Source of the DNA: Bacteroidaceae bacterium
GTDB taxonomy: Bacteria; Bacteroidota; Bacteroidia; Bacteroidales; Bacteroidaceae
Length of the DNA: 64,000 nt
Assembly (NCBI GenBank): GCA_016286165.1
Contig: JAEESE010000007.1
Location: 91,326-155,325 of the forward strand
Direction: 5' to 3'
This document shows, piece after piece, positions 1-9,343 of this stretch (within the stretch, counting starts at the first letter, position 1; each line of letters opens with the position of its first letter). Under the pieces are notes generated by a model. That model saw nothing but the letters and a program-made list of their open reading frames with translations, was not told the DNA's origin and did not search any database. Made by a program: the position numbers and the translations under genes.

Positions 1-1964
1 GCTTCTTCGCTATACTGCATCCAAAGACTATTAGAAAACTCTCGCAGGTTACTCTCGTAGACATCGATAGCAGCAAGGCGGTCGCGGTTAGATGCATAAT
101 CGTCGAGATTCGGAACTTCAAGACCACTCTCTATGCCCATTTGTACCAGTTCCTCGTTGGCTGCGATTAAATCGGCCAAGCGTGTTGCTGCTACGGTGCT
201 GGGAGATAAAACGTAGACGAAGTAAGGCGGAGCTACAGGGTAGCCAGTGGAATCGCGTGGCACATCAGCCTCAGCAGGATAGTAGAACGGGTTGTTGAAA
301 GCAAAGCCAGAGCCGCGACTGTGCAGTCCCATTTGATTGACGCGCCAGTTCTCAAGTTCTGCAGCCGTTGTTGGACGAGTGTAGTTGATGAGGAGCTCTG
401 GCACTCCTTCGCCATAGCTTCGACCGTTGACACGGGTTGTGTAGTAGTTCTGGTCGAACTTAAAGTACTCCAGGAATGCGGAGTCAGTGGCGTTTGTGCA
501 CTGTGGAAGAACATACCAGTTGACGACATTCTCGTCAATACCTATAGTAAGTATGGCCTGAGCGAACTTCGGGAAACCGGCATAGTTCATTGCCTCAGCC
601 AAGCGGAGATAGATATCGGCAGTGCGATAGATGATTACATCCTGCGGGATATAGCTCTTGTTGATGGTTTGCAGGAAATACTCCGTGCGCTGATCGATGG
701 AGAAGTTGGCGGGCAAGCGCAGGTCACCTACGTAGTGCTGCGAAATCTGGTCATCGGTAAGCAGAGTAGACGGAACGGTCACGTATACACGAGTTCCACC
801 ATTGGTGTAGTAATCCCAGAACACTTGGCTGTCGCTGTAGTCGATACAAGGCTGCGATGGTGACAGGCTTGCTTCTATCTCAACATCCTCATGATTGTAG
901 TTGTAGAGATAACGGAGGTCGTTGAAATGACCTTGCGACGAAGCAGAGTCCATAGCAATGGCAGCAATGACATCGCTGTTGTTCATGCCGAATGAATTGG
1001 CACCACTGGTGCGGAACCACTGGCTTTCACGATTGGTGATACGCTGGTAGTTGCCTGTTGAATAGCTTTGAGTGGGCCATGTATCGCCCTCGTATCCAAG
1101 CACATTCTTACGCTTATAGCCACGGTTGTCGTTGATTGTGGGCGTCCAGTCGATATAGTCGTAGTAGCTCTTGGCTGCTTCGCGGGCGAGCATGGGATCC
1201 TGGTTGATGGATGCCAGCCACAAATACAGGTCGCCGAGGACAAGCTGGATGGGCAGCACACTCATGCGCGAGGGCATTGATGAGTTGTAGCCGAAGTATC
1301 CGGGGTTGCCATGGTAGGGATATGTGAACCATGGAACGTATGGCTTCAGGTCATCGATGAAGTAACGGCAGATGCCAGCGAGGTCGGTCTTAGGAGCACG
1401 CTCATAGGCTTCGTCAGCCTCATCAAGAGTGAGCAAAGGTTCTGTGATGAGAGGTATGTTCTCGCCATAGATCTGACCGAGCTGAAGATATACCCAAGCT
1501 CTGATGGAACGTACAGCGACATACTCTGCTCGGAAGACATAGAAGTCAGACATAGCTCCATCTGTGTAACGATACTCACGCAGGGCTGTGTCAGCATTTG
1601 CAAGGAAGTAGTTGCAGTTGTTGATGATAGCGTAGTAGTCGCGAGGGTTATTATAGATGTTGTCGTCGTCGACTGTGAAGTTGGCGATAGCCTTGAGGTT
1701 GGCATTAGCACTCTCGTTGACCTTGGTAAGGTCGCCGCGCAACTCGCCGAAGAGGTTTGTGCGGACAGCCACCTTCTGCAGCTGTGCCAGAATGCCTACG
1801 AAAGAATTCACGGTGTCGTTGGCCGATGAGAGGTGGTTGTGGTCGGCATAAAGGACGTCGTCGTTGCCCATGTCGAGCATATCGTCGCAGGATGTGAAGA
1901 CACTGAGTCCACAGAAGAGACAGAGTCCACAAAAGGCGGGCAATAGATATTTCATGTATTTCAT
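1..1964 (-). CDS. SusD/RagB-family outer-membrane lipoprotein (3' end outside window)
   Basis: Reading the minus strand from the ATG at 1964 gives an open frame of 654 codons running off the window edge. It starts with a lipoprotein signal ending in VFTSC (Cys26). The early part holds the SusD-type GELRGD segment and helical, TPR-like sequence, and the later part has the aromatic- and Asn-rich character of SusD proteins. SusD proteins form the surface lid of a SusC transporter and bind its substrate. The start lies 12 nt after the stop of the SusC gene at 1977-5273, so the two are a cognate pair. SusD proteins are usually 500-650 residues, so little should be missing. The substrate cannot be told from the sequence. 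Confidence 0.9.
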   Translation of the reverse strand, partial: MKYMKYLLPAFCGLCLFCGLSVFTSCDDMLDMGNDDVLYADHNHLSSANDTVNSFVGILAQLQKVAVRTNLFGELRGDLTKVNESANANLKAIANFTVDDDNIYNNPRDYYAIINNCNYFLANADTALREYRYTDGAMSDFYVFRAEYVAVRSIRAWVYLQLGQIYGENIPLITEPLLTLDEADEAYERAPKTDLAGICRYFIDDLKPYVPWFTYPYHGNPGYFGYNSSMPSRMSVLPIQLVLGDLYLWLASINQDPMLAREAAKSYYDYIDWTPTINDNRGYKRKNVLGYEGDTWPTQSYSTGNYQRITNRESQWFRTSGANSFGMNNSDVIAAIAMDSASSQGHFNDLRYLYNYNHEDVEIEASLSPSQPCIDYSDSQVFWDYYTNGGTRVYVTVPSTLLTDDQISQHYVGDLRLPANFSIDQRTEYFLQTINKSYIPQDVIIYRTADIYLRLAEAMNYAGFPKFAQAILTIGIDENVVNWYVLPQCTNATDSAFLEYFKFDQNYYTTRVNGRSYGEGVPELLINYTRPTTAAELENWRVNQMGLHSRGSGFAFNNPFYYPAEADVPRDSTGYPVAPPYFVYVLSPSTVAATRLADLIAANEELVQMGIESGLEVPNLDDYASNRDRLAAIDVYESNLREFSNSLWMQYSEE

Positions 1965-1976
1965 ATCTTTATTCGT

Positions 1977-4900
1977 TTAGAGGTTAATCTTGACGCCAAG
2001 GTTTACGGAGCGACCCGATGTGAGATAACCACGGTCGATGCCTTGCATCAGCACGCTGTTGCCCATCGAGAATTCGGGATCAGAACCAAGATACTTGGTC
2101 ACAGTGAATACATTCGTAGCTCGTGCCCAGACGGTAATACCCTGGATATAGGTGTTGTTGATGGGCAGACGATAGCTAAGTGTGATGTTCTTCAAACGCA
2201 GGTAGGAGCCGTCCTCTATCCAGCGATCGCTGAAGGCGCTGTTGCCCATCGGATCGCCATATTGAGCTGCGGGGACGTCGGTGACCTGACCTTCGTAAGA
2301 CCAGCGGTTGAGCAGAGCTGTTGTCTGGTTCATAAAACGTGAGCCTGACTCAAGCTGCTGACGCATGTAATTGTAAACGTCTCCGCCGAGGCTATAATTG
2401 AAGTTGACGTCGAGAGAGAGACGTTTGTAGCTCAAGGAAGTCCATATGTTACCATAGATGTCGGGGTTGGCGTCGCCGATAACCGTACGGTCATCGTCAT
2501 TGATCTCACCATTGTGGTCGAGGTCAATGTACTTGACATCACCGGCAGAGAACATGTCCTTGGTCACACCATCGGCACGCAGACGATAGAGGCCGTCGGC
2601 CTGAGCTTCCTCGCTGGTAGCATAGACGATAGAACCCGTGGAGGTCTTCTGAGTCTTGAGGCCGTAGAATGTGTTGATGGACTGACCTACCTGGCTGCGG
2701 ATTGTGGCTCCTAGCACTTGGTGGTCATCGTACAGTGCACCATCGGGCAGTTTGGTAAGACGGTTTACGTAGTGGCCCATGCTGGCTCCTACGCTCCAAT
2801 TCCATTTGTTGCCTGAAACGAGGTGAGCTGTCACATTGACGTCGAAGCCTTCGTTCTCGAGGCTGCCGCCGTTGGACCAGTTCTGCTGAATGCCCGAAAG
2901 GAAGTTGAGCGAACGCAGGGTGAGGAGGTTGTCGGTCCAACTCTTAAAGTAGTTGAAGCCTGCAGCCAAACGATTGTTGAGGAAACGACCTTCGATGCCG
3001 GCATTGAAGCGACGCGTTGTTTCCCACTTGAGCTCGGAGTTTCCGATATTCTCGAGGCTCAGACCCGGAATCTGTCCGAGGAAGAGCGTGCTCTTGAAAT
3101 AGCTGTGCGAAGCATCATAAGGAAGGTTGTCGTTGCCGCTGAGGCCATAACCTGCGGTCAGCTTCAGGTAGTCGATACCTTTGACATCAAACCATTTCTC
3201 GTTGGAAACAATCCAGCCAGCCTGCACGCTGGGGAAGATGCCCCATACAACACCGCCGAGCTTCAAACCGCCCTTGGCATCACGGCCGAACTGTGAGTTG
3301 GTCTCCATAGCCAAATCTCCTTGGAGATAGTAGCGGTTGGCGTAGTTATACTTGGCCTGGCCATACCATGTGAGGGTAGCCCACTTCTCAATGTTACCAC
3401 CGATCTGCTTCTGGTCGGTACCTGAGATAAGAGGTGTCTTATCGTTACCGGTATTGTAACCGTTCTGAGTGGTGACGGTGTAGCTCTGATTATAGAAGCG
3501 GAAGCCGCCTGTGAGGTCTATCTGATGACCGCCGTAGCGATTGTTCCATTCGACCTTGGTATCGCTTATAACATCGTTTTGCTTGCTGTAGAGCGAGCCA
3601 ATCATGTTGTCCATCTTCTGGTGAAAGGCTGCAACGTAGAAGCGAGGCACACCGCTCATTGGGATATAACGCTTCTCGTTGGTGTTCACGAGATTGTAGC
3701 TGAACAGCGAGCTGAACTTCAGATGATCGTTGGGATGCCAAGCCGGTGTAATAGCCAGCGAGAGGAATGAATTGTCGAAGTAGTTCTTGTTCTGAGCAGT
3801 ACCATAATTAAGGATGGCAAGAGGATTGGCAAGCTCATAGTTCTCGTTGTTGAGCTGACTTACCTCGGCCAGATAGTCCTCGTCGTCGATATCAAGGTGG
3901 GCCTTGCTGATAGTACCGGGGCCAAGTGAGCTGGCCACGAAGCTATAGGGGCTAAGCATAGAAGCCTTAGCATAACCGAGGAAGTTGAGCGAGGTCACGG
4001 TGCTGTTGTCGTAGTCGGAAGGAGCGCCCGTGTCGTAGACCTTACGTGTGGTATTGCTGAACGAAGCATCGAAACGGAAGTCGATATAGTCGTTAATCTT
4101 CACGTCGGTGTTGAAACGGATGTTCAGACGGTTGAAGTTTGCCTCCTCAATAGTCTCACCGGCATGAGTGTAGCCGAGCGAGAGCATATAGTTGGCAACG
4201 TCGCCACCACCTTGCACGCTCAGACCGTAGTTCTGCGTCACGGCTTGCTTCGTTACAAGATCCGACCAGTTGGTGTTGTTGTTGAACTTGTTGACCCAAT
4301 AATTGTAGTTGTAAGGGTCGGCAGGGTTAAAGGCGCGTTCATCGAGGAATTTAAACGACTGCAGTTTGGAACCTACTGAGCTCAAGAGGCTGCTGGCATA
4401 GTTCTTGTACTGAGGACCTGACAGGACTTCAATCTGACGAGGCACGAATTCAATGCCTACAGATGCAGATGCGTCGATACGCGTTGCCAATGATGAGTTA
4501 CGCTTAGTACGAATGAAGATTACGCCGTTAGCGCCCTTGGCACCATAGATGGCCGTTCCGTTCTTCATTACCTCTACGCTCTCGATATCATTAACGTTGA
4601 GGTTTGCAAGCACATCGTTGTAGAAGCCCTGATGAAGCATCTCGCGACCATACTGCATTTCAGTCATCACACCGTCGATGACGATGAGCGGTTGAGCGTT
4701 GATCATGTAAGAGCCTACACCGCTAATCTGCATATAGCTGCCAAGCGCCGTAAGACCGCTGCGCTGATTCGTGAGGACATCTGCGCCCAAACGGCTCTGT
4801 ATCTCAGTAGAGATATTCGTGGCGTTGGAGATAGAGAAATCGGATGTGCTGGAATTGTTAAGGATGTTGTCGTCGGCACCATACAAGGCGCGTGCTGCAT

Positions 4901-5273
4901 CACTCTGGAGAATGATATCACGCAGTTGCCCGCTCTCGTTGAGTCCTACGCGAACTGTGTTGTAACCAGGGATAGTCAATTCAAGGGCTGAGCTGTACAA
5001 GGGTACATTCATAGTGAACGTTCCGTCCTCACCTGTGAGTGCTGAATAGCCCTCACCGGCAATGGACTTTACGAGCACACCGGCCAGAGGTGCGTGATCC
5101 TGTTGGCTCAAAACGCGACCACTGATCTGACGTACTGGCTCATCCTTTTTGGCTACCTTACGTTTCTTGACGAGAACTGTGTCAACATCTTCGAAGTCGA
5201 CCTCGTCCTGAGCATAAGTTGCCAATGGCAACGACAGAAAAGCTAAGAGGAATAATAGACTTAAATGTTTCAT
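1977..5273 (-). CDS. SusC/RagA-family TonB-dependent outer-membrane transporter
   Basis: A 1098-residue protein with a signal peptide ending near ATYAQ (about residue 22). A carboxypeptidase-regulatory-like beta domain follows (about 48-120, starting QISGRVLSQQ), then the TonB plug (about 140-260, with VEVMKNGTAIYGAKGANGV) and a long beta-barrel ending in the SusC-type tail. A DLDHNGEINDDD loop typical of SusC lies near residue 910. It imports a ligand, usually a glycan or peptide, across the outer membrane with its SusD partner. Its ATG overlaps the stop of the upstream fasciclin gene by 4 bp (ATGA), which suggests translational coupling. No sigma/anti-sigma pair or sensor is adjacent, and no CAZyme gene is in the locus. 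Confidence 0.95.
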   Translation of the reverse strand: MKHLSLLFLLAFLSLPLATYAQDEVDFEDVDTVLVKKRKVAKKDEPVRQISGRVLSQQDHAPLAGVLVKSIAGEGYSALTGEDGTFTMNVPLYSSALELTIPGYNTVRVGLNESGQLRDIILQSDAARALYGADDNILNNSSTSDFSISNATNISTEIQSRLGADVLTNQRSGLTALGSYMQISGVGSYMINAQPLIVIDGVMTEMQYGREMLHQGFYNDVLANLNVNDIESVEVMKNGTAIYGAKGANGVIFIRTKRNSSLATRIDASASVGIEFVPRQIEVLSGPQYKNYASSLLSSVGSKLQSFKFLDERAFNPADPYNYNYWVNKFNNNTNWSDLVTKQAVTQNYGLSVQGGGDVANYMLSLGYTHAGETIEEANFNRLNIRFNTDVKINDYIDFRFDASFSNTTRKVYDTGAPSDYDNSTVTSLNFLGYAKASMLSPYSFVASSLGPGTISKAHLDIDDEDYLAEVSQLNNENYELANPLAILNYGTAQNKNYFDNSFLSLAITPAWHPNDHLKFSSLFSYNLVNTNEKRYIPMSGVPRFYVAAFHQKMDNMIGSLYSKQNDVISDTKVEWNNRYGGHQIDLTGGFRFYNQSYTVTTQNGYNTGNDKTPLISGTDQKQIGGNIEKWATLTWYGQAKYNYANRYYLQGDLAMETNSQFGRDAKGGLKLGGVVWGIFPSVQAGWIVSNEKWFDVKGIDYLKLTAGYGLSGNDNLPYDASHSYFKSTLFLGQIPGLSLENIGNSELKWETTRRFNAGIEGRFLNNRLAAGFNYFKSWTDNLLTLRSLNFLSGIQQNWSNGGSLENEGFDVNVTAHLVSGNKWNWSVGASMGHYVNRLTKLPDGALYDDHQVLGATIRSQVGQSINTFYGLKTQKTSTGSIVYATSEEAQADGLYRLRADGVTKDMFSAGDVKYIDLDHNGEINDDDRTVIGDANPDIYGNIWTSLSYKRLSLDVNFNYSLGGDVYNYMRQQLESGSRFMNQTTALLNRWSYEGQVTDVPAAQYGDPMGNSAFSDRWIEDGSYLRLKNITLSYRLPINNTYIQGITVWARATNVFTVTKYLGSDPEFSMGNSVLMQGIDRGYLTSGRSVNLGVKINL

Positions 5274-7165
5274 TGTTCTCGGTATTCATTAATGTTAGAC
5301 AGATCGAGTTGATAGGCCTTAGCCTCTTCCTCGGTTTCGAACGCAATATAAATTATGCGGTTGATACGCATGATATTCGTCATCAGGTTGTTGTTAATCT
5401 CGGAAGCACGTACTGCCGTAGTCAGACGATAGCGAAGAGCAGGGTCTACAGTGCCGATTGCGTTCATTCCAGAAACTGACGTGTGGAATGCCTTGTCGAT
5501 ACAAATCACGTCGACCTGATTGCCTGTGGTCTCGAAATTAGTTCCTGAACCATGAGTCTCTCCCTCTGGCAACGACAGGATATGACGGTTGTCGAGGTTA
5601 GGACGGGCAAACTCCAAGTCCTCATTGGGATCGGTGGTGCCGTCGGAACGGACATTCATCTCACGCTCATGGCGATATACATTGAAACGTGTCGGACGGA
5701 CTTGATCCTCGCTGTAGCCATCATTATTGGCAAAAGCAGGAACCATGACAACATACACATTATAATATACACCTGAGAGAGTGTTCGGCAGATAGAAGTA
5801 GATGGAACTGTTGCGGTTGACAACGTTCTGATAGTTCTCGGGAGCTATCTCCACGTAGTTGCCTTCCTGAAGGACATCCTTGAAGTTGATTATCTGACCG
5901 TTGTACTCTATGGAATCTCTGGATGTACGGTTTATGATAGACACCTGAGCTTGTGGCTCTGAGTTGACCATGATACGCGGTGTGCCACGGTGACGCATAT
6001 TAGTACCCAGAATGTAACGATCCTGCATGAACGTCAGCTTCGGATCTATGCGGCCTTCGTTGTCGATGTAGACAAGGCCGTTGGAGCACACCGTCTTCTC
6101 AAGTCCGTTGAGGATACCTTCGTTTGTCTCTGGGTTCCACGCAGCCTTCGGATTCTGGAAGACATTGAGGCCGTAGTATGCAGAGTTGTTGATGTAAGAA
6201 GTGTTGATCAATGAATCCTCGTAGTTGTTGTGCTGCTGGTTGAGGTTGAAAACACGTCCACGGATGATTGCCATATCAGCGTTGAGTGCTGCTACTGAGT
6301 CGCGGTTCTCCATCTTATTGACGTAATTGAAGTACTTGCTGTACTTCTCGTACTCACGCTTCCAAAGCTCTGTAGTAGGAGCAATGAACATATAAGCACT
6401 GTCCTCTCGTTGTATGAAACCAAGTCTGTCGTATAACAGGTTGCTCAAGTTGGTGACGGAGTCGGCATAAACAACTTCACCATCAACAACACCCATCTGC
6501 ACTGATGAACTCTCGTCAAGCTCATAGACGTCGAACATACGATAGTAAGCAGCGAGACTGTCGGTGTTAGAATTCAAAGCCATGGCCTCGCGAACGTTCG
6601 GGAAGAACGTTTCCTTGCTGCCAAGCTTATACATGACACCGTTTGAAGCAACAATATTCTTAGCCAGGAATGGAACGCCATTGAGGCTGTTTGAACTGAG
6701 AACCATATATTTACCGTTCATCATGCGGATAGAGTCCTCGTAGACACTGCTTACAGAGCGGCCGTAGAGAGCCATGTGGTTCTGCATGAACTGAGTAATG
6801 GCAGTATTGTCCTTATCCTTGGTATTACGTTGTGAACCGTCGGGCATAGTCACAAGCGTGCGTTTCTGCTCGTCGTAAAGATTGATAATGCTGTCAGCCT
6901 GTGCCGAAGTAATGATTGGAGCCCAAAGGGTAAGCGACTGCGGCGAGGACAGCACCTTGTCGTAGCCAACATGCTCTGCCACCCTAAGGAACTCCGACAG
7001 GTCCTTGTCAGCCTTAACAAGCTCAAGCAGTGAAGGTGCATCGGCAGCTGAATCAAAGCCATGGCCATTGTAGTGGTTATCCCACTCGTCGGCACAGGAC
7101 ATCAGCGCAAGCGTGGCACCGGCCAGAGCTAAAGCTAAAGATGATATATATTTAAATGTCTTCAT
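5270..7165 (-). CDS. Fasciclin (FAS1) domain lipoprotein, first gene of the second FAS-SusC-SusD module
   Basis: The chosen ATG at 7165 gives a clean lipoprotein signal ending in LALMSC (Cys24). The open frame extends 18 codons further upstream, into heptamer repeat sequence that is unlikely to be coding. About 631 residues. At least two FAS1-like units are visible: one near residues 40-185 (SLLELVKADKDLSEFLRVAE, then TLWAPI) and one near 190-300 (YMFIAPTTELWK). A beta-rich C-terminal part follows. FAS1 domains mediate adhesion in eukaryotes; in Bacteroidetes SusC loci their role is not settled. Given its position it could be an accessory surface-exposed binding lipoprotein of the transporter translated right after it. 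No enzyme motif was seen. Confidence 0.8.
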   Translation of the reverse strand: MKTFKYISSLALALAGATLALMSCADEWDNHYNGHGFDSAADAPSLLELVKADKDLSEFLRVAEHVGYDKVLSSPQSLTLWAPIITSAQADSIINLYDEQKRTLVTMPDGSQRNTKDKDNTAITQFMQNHMALYGRSVSSVYEDSIRMMNGKYMVLSSNSLNGVPFLAKNIVASNGVMYKLGSKETFFPNVREAMALNSNTDSLAAYYRMFDVYELDESSSVQMGVVDGEVVYADSVTNLSNLLYDRLGFIQREDSAYMFIAPTTELWKREYEKYSKYFNYVNKMENRDSVAALNADMAIIRGRVFNLNQQHNNYEDSLINTSYINNSAYYGLNVFQNPKAAWNPETNEGILNGLEKTVCSNGLVYIDNEGRIDPKLTFMQDRYILGTNMRHRGTPRIMVNSEPQAQVSIINRTSRDSIEYNGQIINFKDVLQEGNYVEIAPENYQNVVNRNSSIYFYLPNTLSGVYYNVYVVMVPAFANNDGYSEDQVRPTRFNVYRHEREMNVRSDGTTDPNEDLEFARPNLDNRHILSLPEGETHGSGTNFETTGNQVDVICIDKAFHTSVSGMNAIGTVDPALRYRLTTAVRASEINNNLMTNIMRINRIIYIAFETEEEAKAYQLDLSNINEYREQ

Positions 7166-7176
7166 ATCTTTGTTTT

Positions 7177-7232
7177 CGTTTAACGTTTCACGTTTAGCGT
7201 TTAAGAAATTTCGTTTCACGTTTAGCGTTGAA
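7177..7232. repeat. 7-bp tandem repeat array (CGTTTAR type)
   Basis: Eight heptamers in register: CGTTTAA, CGTTTCA, CGTTTAG, CGTTTAA, then a diverged GAAATTT, then CGTTTCA, CGTTTAG and CGTTGAA. The phase is kept across the diverged unit. The array fills most of the 78-bp gap between two fasciclin genes, which is the boundary between the two FAS-SusC-SusD modules. Confidence 0.85.
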
Positions 7233-7243
7233 TTGATTAACGT

Positions 7244-9325
7244 TTATAGGTCGTCCTCACCCTTTCCTTCGCCTTCGATACCATAGACGCTCTTTGGAAC
7301 TATCTCAAGGTAGTCGAACATGAGCTCGGCACCACCGACAGCATAGGTCGAACGGATTCGCATGGTATGCTGTACGTTGCCGTCGAGCGGACCTGTGTAG
7401 ATCAGGCGGCGAACAGTACCATTATTGTTGCAGAAGGGTGATGAATTGGAGGCACTAAGCAGATTGTCATCTTTGACAGATCCGCCGCCTGTAGAAATGT
7501 TACGGACACTGCGAGGACCGTAGTACCAACCTTGGTTGGCAAGTTCCTTACGCGTCTGGTCCTTAGCATCCTGTGACAGGCTTGTATAATTGCTTCTCCA
7601 TCCTACACGGGCTTCCCATACGCCTGAGAAGTTGCCACCATTACCACGCATGTCAAGAGGTATACCCTGAGGCAGACCATCAACATAGAACTGCGCGATA
7701 CCACGTGTCGGGATAAGGCAGAAACCTAAACGAATCTGATACTGGCCTGTAGGCACGCTAGGCAGGTTGAATGTGATATCATAAACATTGTTGTCGGAAC
7801 GGAGGTTGAACTCATCGCCCTCATAGCTCCAATAGTAGTTGCGGCAGCCCTGATATATGAAGTCACCGTCCTCGTTGGTTTCAACATTATCAAACCATCC
7901 TGGCGGGAAGATATAGTTGCGAGCAGCTGCATCCTTAGAGCTGGTGGCGTCACCTTCACCTGTACGTGACGTACGGATATCATTGGTCATCAGCTCGGGC
8001 CAGATATCGTAGAAGTCAATACGCAGACGAGTGTTGAACACGGTGTTATGTGTGTTCTCTCCGTAGTCGATGAGGCGGTCAATATAATAATACACGCCAT
8101 TAACAGCTTCTTGAACGAGACCCTCGCCAACGGTCTGGCTGACGATAGCACCGCGATTAGTAAGGTTGGGGCGGTTGGGATCATACATGCGGTTGAGATA
8201 AAGAGAACGTATCTGCGACTGTCCACGGAACTTGTTTGTTCCGTACACATATTCCACTTTCACCGTCGACAGTGGCAGCATAGTAGAATACCACTCGGTC
8301 GGGTTAATCTCGTTGCGGAAGATGGTGCAGTTGGTGTACAGCTTGCTATAGAGAGCCTTGCGGTCGAGCAAGTGATAAGCTATCAACTTGTTCAGAGGAT
8401 TGCGCGGATCTTTCAGAGCTTCGGGAGTCTTGCCATAATACTCTTGTCCGGCACCATCGGTATATATGGTACAAGCATAGTCGTACATAGATTCCCAATC
8501 AGTGATTCCATATTCAGCTGACAAGATGCTATCAGGCACTGCAAAAGCAGTGAAACCGAAATTACGTGACTGAGGAACCCAACAATAGTTCTGATGCTCG
8601 TGTGAGCGGTACAGGCCTGCCATATATTCCCAGTCGCGAGGGTCGTAGGAAGGATCCTTGATGCGTTGCATCTTTTCGTCTATGCCTGTTACCTCGAGGC
8701 AAGTGTTGAAGATGCTTATCGAAGCGTCCTCACGCATAATCGTGGGCAAGGTCTGGTTGGATGACTCTGCTACCGTGCTGATAGGATGTACGATACCGTT
8801 ATCTACGGAGTCATTTGCCAGTTCGTAAATCACCAATGCCGAACGGTTGATGCGGTAAGTGGTAACGGAGTCGTCGCCCATTAGCATCTGCACAGGCTCA
8901 CATGCCAAGGGACGCCCCAACATGTTGGGGTCTTCGATGAAGCCTTGCAAAGCTGCGAGGTCGGCCATTGAATACATCTTGTCAACAAGAAGTGTGCTGG
9001 CTATGGTATCGCAGTCGGCACTTGTAAGAGCGTCGATACTGCTGACTCCATGGCTGTCGAGATACTGCTTGACAGCTGCATTAGTAGGTGCGAAGCAGGT
9101 GTAAGTGCCATATGTAGAGAGGAGTTCCATCTTGCCGGCCTTCTCTACGATAGCTGCAAAGTCTGAGAATTCAGCATTGTTGCGAAGATAATCGCTCAGC
9201 ATCTCAGGCTTGTAGGTATATAGATCCTCATCAGCTATATTATCGTTACAGCCGACAAGAGCCACGGACGCTACTGTGAAAATCATTAGCGTCAGCCGTG
9301 TGATATACTTATTAGTCTTTTTCAT
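7244..9325 (-). CDS. Fasciclin (FAS1) domain lipoprotein with C-terminal beta-sandwich-like domain
   Basis: A 693-residue lipoprotein with signal MKKTNKYITR... ending in VALVGC (Cys26). The first FAS1 domain (about 40-180) has the classic TYTCFAPTNAAVKQYL element. A second unit is likely near 200-380. The C-terminal part (about 430-680) is beta-rich and reads like a carbohydrate-binding-type sandwich (FNLPSVPTGQYQIRLGF, IAQFYVDG). It resembles the extra domain often annotated as DUF5108 beside FAS1 in Bacteroidetes, a match made from memory. It starts 18 nt after a SusD stop, so it belongs to the first module. Probably a surface lipoprotein that works with the SusCD pair; ligand unknown. Confidence 0.8.
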   Translation of the reverse strand: MKKTNKYITRLTLMIFTVASVALVGCNDNIADEDLYTYKPEMLSDYLRNNAEFSDFAAIVEKAGKMELLSTYGTYTCFAPTNAAVKQYLDSHGVSSIDALTSADCDTIASTLLVDKMYSMADLAALQGFIEDPNMLGRPLACEPVQMLMGDDSVTTYRINRSALVIYELANDSVDNGIVHPISTVAESSNQTLPTIMREDASISIFNTCLEVTGIDEKMQRIKDPSYDPRDWEYMAGLYRSHEHQNYCWVPQSRNFGFTAFAVPDSILSAEYGITDWESMYDYACTIYTDGAGQEYYGKTPEALKDPRNPLNKLIAYHLLDRKALYSKLYTNCTIFRNEINPTEWYSTMLPLSTVKVEYVYGTNKFRGQSQIRSLYLNRMYDPNRPNLTNRGAIVSQTVGEGLVQEAVNGVYYYIDRLIDYGENTHNTVFNTRLRIDFYDIWPELMTNDIRTSRTGEGDATSSKDAAARNYIFPPGWFDNVETNEDGDFIYQGCRNYYWSYEGDEFNLRSDNNVYDITFNLPSVPTGQYQIRLGFCLIPTRGIAQFYVDGLPQGIPLDMRGNGGNFSGVWEARVGWRSNYTSLSQDAKDQTRKELANQGWYYGPRSVRNISTGGGSVKDDNLLSASNSSPFCNNNGTVRRLIYTGPLDGNVQHTMRIRSTYAVGGAELMFDYLEIVPKSVYGIEGEGKGEDDL

Positions 9326-9343
9326 AGAGCTATATACTTAACA

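Noticed and set aside
7166..7219. Upstream start of the 631-residue fasciclin gene at 7219
   Set aside because: The extra 18 codons translate the heptamer array and would put charged residues before the lipoprotein signal; the ATG at 7165 gives a normal signal.
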